DNA of 64,000 bases from NCBI RefSeq assembly GCF_007859305.1, contig NZ_VOHE01000006.1:124001-188000 (forward strand). The letters are read 5' to 3'. The notes under the pieces were generated by a model that saw only the letters and a list, made by a program, of their open reading frames with translations, was not told where the DNA came from and did not search any database. The translations under genes and the position numbers were made by a program. Each line of letters starts with the position of its first letter. Within the stretch, counting starts at the first letter, position 1. Shown piece after piece: positions 59,144 through 64,000 of the stretch. Source of the stretch: Luteimonas wenzhouensis (GTDB lineage: Bacteria > Pseudomonadota > Gammaproteobacteria > Xanthomonadales > Xanthomonadaceae).

Positions 59144-60543
59144 CACACGTACTCCTGGCGGGAGGGGCGGGCCGGACGGGTCGCGGCGCGGCGGCGGGCG
59201 CGCGCCGGGCCGATCGAAAGCTGGTCGCGGTACTTGGCCACGGTGCGGCGGGCGATGCGGATGCCCTGGCGCGCCAGCAGGCCGGCGATCACGTCGTCGG
59301 CGAGCGGCGCGTTCGCCGGCTCTTCGTCGATCAGGCGCTTGACCATGGCCCTGACCGCCGCGCCGCTGACCTCGGCCCCTTCCAGCCGCACCGCGAACAG
59401 GCGCTTGAGCTCGAAGGTGCCGCGCGGGGTCTGGATGTACTTGCCGCTGACGATGCGCGAGACGGTGGACTCGTGCATGCCGATCGCATCGGCCACCTCG
59501 CGCAGGGTCAGCGGCAGGATCGCCTCCGGGCCGTGGTCGAGAAAGCCGGCCTGGCGCTCGACCAGCACCTGGGCGGTGCGCAGCAGTGTCTCGTTGCGCA
59601 TGTTGACGCCACGCACCAGCCAGCGCGCCTCGTCGAGCAGGCCGCGCAGCACCTGGTGGTCGCTGCCGGCCAGCGCGCGCTCACAGTGCGGGGCGATGCG
59701 CAGCCGCGGCGCCCCGCGGCTGGACAGGGCCACCCGCCAGCCGCCGCCGGCGCGCCAGGCGATGACGTCGGGGACGATGTGGCCGTCCTCCGCCGCCACC
59801 GGGGCCTGCACCGGATGCGGCCGCAGCGACAGGATGGTCGCGACCGCCGCCTGCACCGCGCCGGGATCGGCGCCGGTGGCCGCGGCCAGCGCATCCACGT
59901 CGTGCGCGGCGAGCAGCTCCATCTGCTGGTCGAGGATGCGCGCCGCCAGCCCGGTGGACGCATCGGCGGGCAAGGCGCGCAGCTGCGCCGCGAGGCATTC
60001 GCGGGCATCGGCCGCGGCCATGCCCGGCCAGTCGCCGTGCAGCAGGCGGATGCGCAGCAGGCCGACGTCGCCGGCGCGGTGCGGGAAGGCGGCGCGCGCG
60101 GCGGCGAGCAGTTCGTCGAGCGGCCGTTCGAGGTAGCCGCGGTCGTCGCAGTGGTCCAGCCACCAGGCCGCGACTTCAAGGTCGGCGGGGTCCCAGTGCA
60201 GCGCCAGCTCGCGCAGCAGGCGCAGGCGCGGGTCGCTCGATTCGCCGTCGGCGATGCGCAGGGTCGCGTCCTCGTCGCCGCCGCCGGTGGCGCCGCCGGA
60301 CAGGAACGCCGGTTCCGGCAGTTCGTCCCAGGCCGCGACTTCCACCGCCGCCGCCTCGGGCACGGCCTCCTCGGCGTCTTCGTCCTCGATCTCTTCCTGC
60401 TCGAGCAGGGGGTTGCGCTCCAGCGCCTGGCGCAGCTCCTGTTCCAGCTGCGGGGCGGTGAGCTGCAGCAGCCGGATCGACTGCAGCAGCTGCGGGGTGA
60501 GGTTGACGCCCTGGGTGATGCCGATGCGCAGGTTGGCCTTCAT
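59143..60543 (-). CDS. rpoN: RNA polymerase sigma-54 factor (flagellar-cluster RpoN)
   Basis: Sigma-54 of 466 residues. Region I starts LTPQLLQSIRLLQLTAPQLEQEL; the acidic region II follows (EEIEDEDAEEAVPEA); region III has the core-binding and DNA-binding parts and ends with the RpoN box ARRTVAKYR. The start at 60543 has a very strong GGAGGCGAGGAAG leader; the longer frame adds non-conserved residues. Xanthomonads often carry two rpoN genes with one (rpoN2) beside fleQ; this position suggests rpoN2, but the other copy, if any, is outside the window. Confidence 0.94.
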   Translation of the reverse strand: MKANLRIGITQGVNLTPQLLQSIRLLQLTAPQLEQELRQALERNPLLEQEEIEDEDAEEAVPEAAAVEVAAWDELPEPAFLSGGATGGGDEDATLRIADGESSDPRLRLLRELALHWDPADLEVAAWWLDHCDDRGYLERPLDELLAAARAAFPHRAGDVGLLRIRLLHGDWPGMAAADARECLAAQLRALPADASTGLAARILDQQMELLAAHDVDALAAATGADPGAVQAAVATILSLRPHPVQAPVAAEDGHIVPDVIAWRAGGGWRVALSSRGAPRLRIAPHCERALAGSDHQVLRGLLDEARWLVRGVNMRNETLLRTAQVLVERQAGFLDHGPEAILPLTLREVADAIGMHESTVSRIVSGKYIQTPRGTFELKRLFAVRLEGAEVSGAAVRAMVKRLIDEEPANAPLADDVIAGLLARQGIRIARRTVAKYRDQLSIGPARARRRAATRPARPSRQEYV

Positions 60544-60614
60544 CTTCCTCGCCTCCGTGCCGGCTCCCGCGCCGGCGACGGAACCCATCGTGACGAGGGC
60601 GTGACGGAACCCGA

Positions 60615-60652
60615 ATCAGGGCAAACCCGGCTCCGGATCAGGGGAAACCCGG
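60615..60652. promoter_or_regulatory. Direct repeats upstream of rpoN
   Basis: ATCAGGGCAAACCCGG (60615-60630) and ATCAGGGGAAACCCGG (60637-60652) differ at one base and are spaced 22 bases start to start, two helical turns. They lie 72-110 bases before the rpoN start, as expected for a regulator binding site. Confidence 0.55.
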
Positions 60653-60740
60653 CCCGGTGTAGGGGTTGCCCCGACATCTCGTCGTGTTTCCGACGCGCGG
60701 GCGCAGAAGGTGACGCGAAGTGACGCTTTGCGTCAGCCGC

Positions 60741-61376
60741 TCAGGGGCGGTCGTGCAGCCGCAGCGCGATGCGCAGCAGCTCGCCGGCGTTGCGGCAGCC
60801 GAGCGTTTCCATCATCCGCGCGCGGTGGGTTTCCACGGTCTTGACGCTGATGCCCAGGTCGGCGGCGATCTGCTTGGTGGTCCGGCCCGCACCCAGCGCC
60901 TCGAAGATCTCGCGCTGGCGGCGCGGCAGGGCGTCGATGTTGGCTTCCCCCGGGGTGGCGTTGCGCAGCGCCTGCAATTGCGGTGCCGAGACGTGCGGGC
61001 TCAGGTAGGGACGGCCGGCGGCGGCGGCGCGCAGCGCGATCTCCAGTTCCGCCGGCGCCGCTTCCTTGACCACGAAGCCCATCGCGCCGCGCGCCAGGGC
61101 CTCGCGCACGTGCAGCGCATCGTCGTGCATGGACATGATGACCACGGCGCATTCGGGGCAGGTGCGGCGCAGCTCGGCCAGGGCGTCGAACCCGCTGCGG
61201 CCGGGCATCGACAGGTCCAGCAGGACCACGTGGGGCAGCGCCTCGCGGGCGCGGATGACCGCCTCGTCGGCACTGGCGGCCTCGGCCACCACTTCGATGT
61301 CCGCGAACGACTCCAGCAGCCGGCGCAGGCCGGCCCTGACCAGCGTGTGGTCGTCGCAGATGAGGACTCGCAGCAA
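60741..61376 (-). CDS. NarL/FixJ-family response regulator
   Basis: Two-component transcription factor of 211 residues. Receiver domain with LICDDHTLVRAG, phosphoacceptor Asp54 in VVLLDLSMPGRSG, Lys in VVKEAAPAE; LuxR-type helix-turn-helix about 145-205 with LPRRQREIFEALGAGRTTKQIA and KTVETHRARMMETLG. I place the start at TTG 61376 because it gives the family start LLRVLICDD and has AGGGGG six bases upstream; an ATG at 61433 without a ribosome site is the alternative. It lies between fliD-fliS-PilZ genes and rpoN. The partner kinase is not adjacent. Confidence 0.88.
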   Translation of the reverse strand: MLRVLICDDHTLVRAGLRRLLESFADIEVVAEAASADEAVIRAREALPHVVLLDLSMPGRSGFDALAELRRTCPECAVVIMSMHDDALHVREALARGAMGFVVKEAAPAELEIALRAAAAGRPYLSPHVSAPQLQALRNATPGEANIDALPRRQREIFEALGAGRTTKQIAADLGISVKTVETHRARMMETLGCRNAGELLRIALRLHDRP

Positions 61377-61461
61377 CTCGACCCCCTGGCGTTTCCTGTC
61401 CACCACGATAGCGGCCCCGGAGGACGCGCGCATGGCAACGCAAGAATACGTGATCGCGGTC

Positions 61462-62016
61462 TCAGGTTTCCTGCTTCTGGCGCCGGCTTTCCGCCACCGC
61501 GCGGCGATGGATGCGGAACAGGTGGCGTTCCAGCGCCGCTTCCAGCGCCGGTGGCATGGGATCGAAGCGCAGCCAGCAGCGCACGCCGTCGGCGCGGGTA
61601 TCGCGCGCGATCTCGCTGGCCGGAAGCACCAGGGTCGAGGGCAGCCAGTCGGCCGGGCGCACCCGGAACAGGCCGGTGGCCTCGGCCGGCGCTTCGGGCA
61701 GTTCCAGACGGGCGCCGCGCGCCGACCAGGCCAGCCGGCGCACCGGGTCGGCATCTTCCTGGCGCACCAGGCCGGCGACCAGGACGGTGAGCAGGTCGAG
61801 CTTGGCCTCGACCCGCGCCAGGGCGTGGTCGTCGCCCTCGGGCTCTTCCGGCCGGGCGCCGTCCTCCAGCACCGCCAGCGCGCGCAGCAGCGCCTCGCCG
61901 CTGGCGGCCAGGGCCGGGTCGGGATCGCGCGGGCGCGGCAGCAGCGCGGCCGGGCGCAGCACCTCGCAGGCCAGGCTGTCGCCGAACAGCAGGGCGTCGG
62001 CCTCGGCCGGGCTCAT
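61462..62016 (-). CDS. Atypical PilZ-domain protein in fliDST operon
   Basis: A 184-residue protein with a helical N-terminus (about 1-80) and a C-terminal PilZ-like beta-barrel (about 90-160), ending in a helix EAALERHLFRIHRRAVAE that closely resembles the end of the YcgR protein in this window. The classic RxxxR binding motif is not evident, so c-di-GMP binding is doubtful and it may act through protein contacts. It overlaps the fliT-like gene by four bases and is the last gene of the fliD operon. Confidence 0.75.
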   Translation of the reverse strand: MSPAEADALLFGDSLACEVLRPAALLPRPRDPDPALAASGEALLRALAVLEDGARPEEPEGDDHALARVEAKLDLLTVLVAGLVRQEDADPVRRLAWSARGARLELPEAPAEATGLFRVRPADWLPSTLVLPASEIARDTRADGVRCWLRFDPMPPALEAALERHLFRIHRRAVAESRRQKQET

Positions 62017-62294
62017 GCCAGCGCCCGTTGCCAGGCGCGCGCGCCGCGCTGGTCCTGGCCGATCTTCTCCAGCGCGCGCGCGGCCTCGTCGCGCGCCGCG
62101 CGGATCTCGCCGGCCAGCGCGCGCTGGGCGTCGAGCAGCGCCTGCAGCTGCTCGCGCGGGAGCGCGGCGAACCCGGGCGAGGCGCAGGCCGCGGCCACCG
62201 CGGCGTCGTGCTCGCGCAGCAGGCGGCCGGCCAGCGCCCAGTCGTCGGCCGCGATCGCGGCGCGCACCTGGTCGGCGGGCAGGGCCGGGATCAT
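62013..62294 (-). CDS. FliT-like flagellar chaperone candidate
   Basis: A 93-residue all-helical protein rich in Ala and Arg, with LAGRLLREHDAAVAAA and LQALLDAQRALAGEIRAARDEA. Size, helicity and position directly after fliS match FliT, the FliD chaperone, though sequence identity of this family is low. Coupled by four-base overlaps to fliS and the PilZ gene. Confidence 0.65.
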   Translation of the reverse strand: MIPALPADQVRAAIAADDWALAGRLLREHDAAVAAACASPGFAALPREQLQALLDAQRALAGEIRAARDEAARALEKIGQDQRGARAWQRALA

Positions 62295-62683
62295 GCGGCC
62301 TCCGTCGGCGCGATCGCCAGCCACGCCGATTCGATCTCGCCCAGCAGGTCGTCCACCTCGCGCAGCGGCGCGGGGTCGTTCTGCGCGTTGGCCAGCACCA
62401 GGCGGCGCTGGGCGTAGTCGTACAGCGCGGCCAGGCCGTCGGCGATCTCGCCGCCGGCTTCCATGTTGAGCGCGCCGTTGAGGCCGCCGATGATCGCGCT
62501 GGCATCGCTGATGGCCTGCGCCTTGCGCGGCAGGTCCCCGCGTTCGAGGCAGGCCGCGGCGAGGCGGGCGCGGTCGCGCGCACCGGCCAGCATCAGCGCG
62601 ATCAGCTGGTGCGGGCTGGCGTCCAGCGCGGCGCTGGTCACCGCGGTCTGGCGGTACTGGTTGGCAAGGGCGCGCGCGTTCAT
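62291..62683 (-). CDS. fliS: Flagellin export chaperone FliS
   Basis: Cytosolic chaperone that keeps flagellin unfolded for export. The 130-residue helical protein has the FliS signature LANQYRQTAVTSA, PHQLIALMLAGARDRARLAAACLERGD and GGLNGALNMEAGGEIADGLAALYDYAQRRLV (in parts). It starts two bases after the fliD stop. Confidence 0.95.
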   Translation of the reverse strand: MNARALANQYRQTAVTSAALDASPHQLIALMLAGARDRARLAAACLERGDLPRKAQAISDASAIIGGLNGALNMEAGGEIADGLAALYDYAQRRLVLANAQNDPAPLREVDDLLGEIESAWLAIAPTEAA

Positions 62684-62685
62684 GG

Positions 62686-64000
62686 TCAGGTCGTCTTGTT
62701 GTTGTTGAGGGCGGCGATCTGCTGGCTGAGGTAGTCGCTGCTGGTCTGGAGCGAGGTCAGCAGCACGTCGAGGGCGGTGAACTGGGCGCGGTAGCGCGCC
62801 TCGGCCTGGCTCATGCGGAAGTCGAGCTGGCTGCGCTGGGCCGCCAGGGCCTTGGTCCGCGCGTTGAGGTTGGCGGTGCGCCCGGCCAGCAGGCCCTCGT
62901 CGGGATCGACCAGGCGTTGCACCACGGCGTCGAGGCGCCCGGCCATGCCGTCGGCGCCGAACAGCCGCGCCGCGGCGCCGGGGTCGTCGGCCAGGCCCTT
63001 GTCGAACGCGGCCTCGTCGAGGCTGAGCGTGCCGTCCTTGGCGATCGCGATGCCGAGCGCCTTTAGGTCCATCACGCCGTCGCCGAGGATGTTGCGCAGG
63101 TCGCGGGTGGTGTTGCGCACCATGGCGTCGCCGTTGAGCGCGGCCGCGGTCTTGTTCGCCGCGTTGTACGATGACACCTGGCCCAGCGCGCCCAGCGCCG
63201 CGTTGTAGGCGCTGACGAAGGCCTTGACCGCGCTGCGCTGGGCGCCGGTGTCGCCCTCGACGCGCAGTTCGCGCACGGTGCCCGGTTCGGCCTTGGTGAG
63301 CGTGATCGAGACCTTGTCGATCAGGTCGGCGACGGTGTTGGACGGGCTGCTGCGCTCGATGCCGTCGACCTTGACCCGGGCGTCGGAGGCCGCCGCCAGT
63401 TCGGCCAGGCCGCCCGGGACGTCCGGGTCGAAGGCGAAGGCGGACAGGCCGCCGTCGCCGCCGCTGGCGGCGATGCGCAGCGCGCCGGCGCTGCCGGTGC
63501 CCAGGGCGTTGAAGACCAGGTGCGCGCCGTCGTCGCCGGTGACGATCGTGGCGCTCACGCCCTTGCCGCCGGCCGCGGCGTTGACCGCGTCGCGGATGCC
63601 GGCGAGGGTGTTGTTGGATTCGTCGATCACCACCTCGAGGGTGGTGTCGCCGGTGGTGATGGTCAGGGTGCCGGTGCCGATCGCGGCATCGGCGGCGTGG
63701 GCGGCCGAACCGAGCTTGTGCGCGCTGGCGAGCGCGATCACCTCGATCTGGTAGCGGCCGGTCGCCGCGCCGCTGCCGGCGCTGGCGGAAAAGTTCGCGT
63801 CGGCAGGCACGGTGGCCTTGCGCGCGGAGAGATTCTCGCCCGAGGACAGGCCCTTGATGGCGGTGCCGAGCGCGGAGAACGCGCTGCGCAGCGTGCCGAT
63901 GGCCGAGATCTGGGCATTGACCTCGCGTTCCTTGCCGGCGATGCGCGCCTCGGGCTGGGCGCGGTCGGCCGCGACCAGTTGCGCGACCATGGTCATGACG
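62686..64000 (-). CDS. fliD: Flagellar filament cap protein FliD (5' end outside window)
   Basis: Filament cap that guides flagellin assembly. At least 438 residues are visible; the frame is still open at base 64000, and the family's usual start (about 15-20 residues before MVAQLVAADRA) is missing, so the true start is beyond the window and Met at 63996 is internal. N-terminal coiled-coil D0/D1 (PEARIAGKEREVNAQISAIGTLRSAF in parts), central beta domains and the C-terminal helix with RYRAQFTALDVLLTSLQTSSDYLSQQI (in parts) are typical. It heads the fliD-fliS-fliT-PilZ run. Confidence 0.95.
   Translation of the reverse strand, partial: VMTMVAQLVAADRAQPEARIAGKEREVNAQISAIGTLRSAFSALGTAIKGLSSGENLSARKATVPADANFSASAGSGAATGRYQIEVIALASAHKLGSAAHAADAAIGTGTLTITTGDTTLEVVIDESNNTLAGIRDAVNAAAGGKGVSATIVTGDDGAHLVFNALGTGSAGALRIAASGGDGGLSAFAFDPDVPGGLAELAAASDARVKVDGIERSSPSNTVADLIDKVSITLTKAEPGTVRELRVEGDTGAQRSAVKAFVSAYNAALGALGQVSSYNAANKTAAALNGDAMVRNTTRDLRNILGDGVMDLKALGIAIAKDGTLSLDEAAFDKGLADDPGAAARLFGADGMAGRLDAVVQRLVDPDEGLLAGRTANLNARTKALAAQRSQLDFRMSQAEARYRAQFTALDVLLTSLQTSSDYLSQQIAALNNNKTT

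Noticed and set aside
60721..60735. Palindrome TGACGC-TTT-GCGTCA after the NarL-type regulator gene as a terminator
   Set aside because: The stem is only six base pairs with no T run, too weak to call.

Overview
The window is very GC-rich and densely coded. It looks like a chromosome segment of a motile gammaproteobacterium of the Lysobacterales (Xanthomonadaceae: Lysobacter, Luteimonas, Xanthomonas and relatives). The reasons are an rpoN-type sigma-54 gene and a fleQ-type activator embedded in a polar-flagellum cluster, a flhF-flhG-fliA-cheYZA-motCD-parA order, and xanthomonad/pseudomonad-like short palindromic intergenic repeats. Species cannot be named from sequence reading alone.

Positions 1-12800 are a housekeeping and accessory stretch. 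It holds the 3' part of amtB with a clear terminator, two divergent cell-envelope lipoprotein genes (one a zinc amidase), and a minus-strand non-homologous end-joining group: a small Cys-rich protein, a glycine-rich membrane protein, ligD, ku and a short-chain dehydrogenase with a histone-like tail. A plus-strand cyanide-insensitive-type bd oxidase operon (cydA, cydB, DUF2474 peptide) and an HDOD protein follow.

Positions 12840-32450 are chemosensory. They hold an orphan NarX-like histidine kinase, a short chemoreceptor, cheB-cheD-cheR, a GGDEF-EAL protein, a PAS-containing receptor, a secreted OB-fold-like protein, a YcgR-type PilZ protein, an sCache receptor, an Aer-like receptor, then cheW, cheA, cheY and a STAS protein. 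Four sites resembling FliA (sigma-28) promoters sit exactly in the gaps that start these transcription units.

Positions 32511-64000 are a nearly continuous flagellar cluster, all on the minus strand. Reading in the direction of transcription from the right edge it runs: fliD (cut by the window), fliS, fliT-like, PilZ gene; a NarL-type regulator; rpoN, receiver-only regulator, fleQ; fliEFGHIJK; fliLMNOPQR-flhBA; flhF-flhG-fliA-cheY-cheZ-cheA-motC-motD-parA-parP-like. Sites resembling sigma-54 promoters precede fliE (perfect consensus), flhF and fliL.

Together this suggests the usual hierarchy: RpoN and FleQ drive basal-body and export genes, FliA is made from the flhF operon, and FliA then switches on receptors and the second che operon. 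FlhF/FlhG and ParA/ParP-like proteins would place flagellum and arrays at the pole. Several c-di-GMP proteins (GGDEF-EAL, YcgR, an atypical PilZ, FleQ) are interleaved. No mobile element, CRISPR array or RNA gene was seen.
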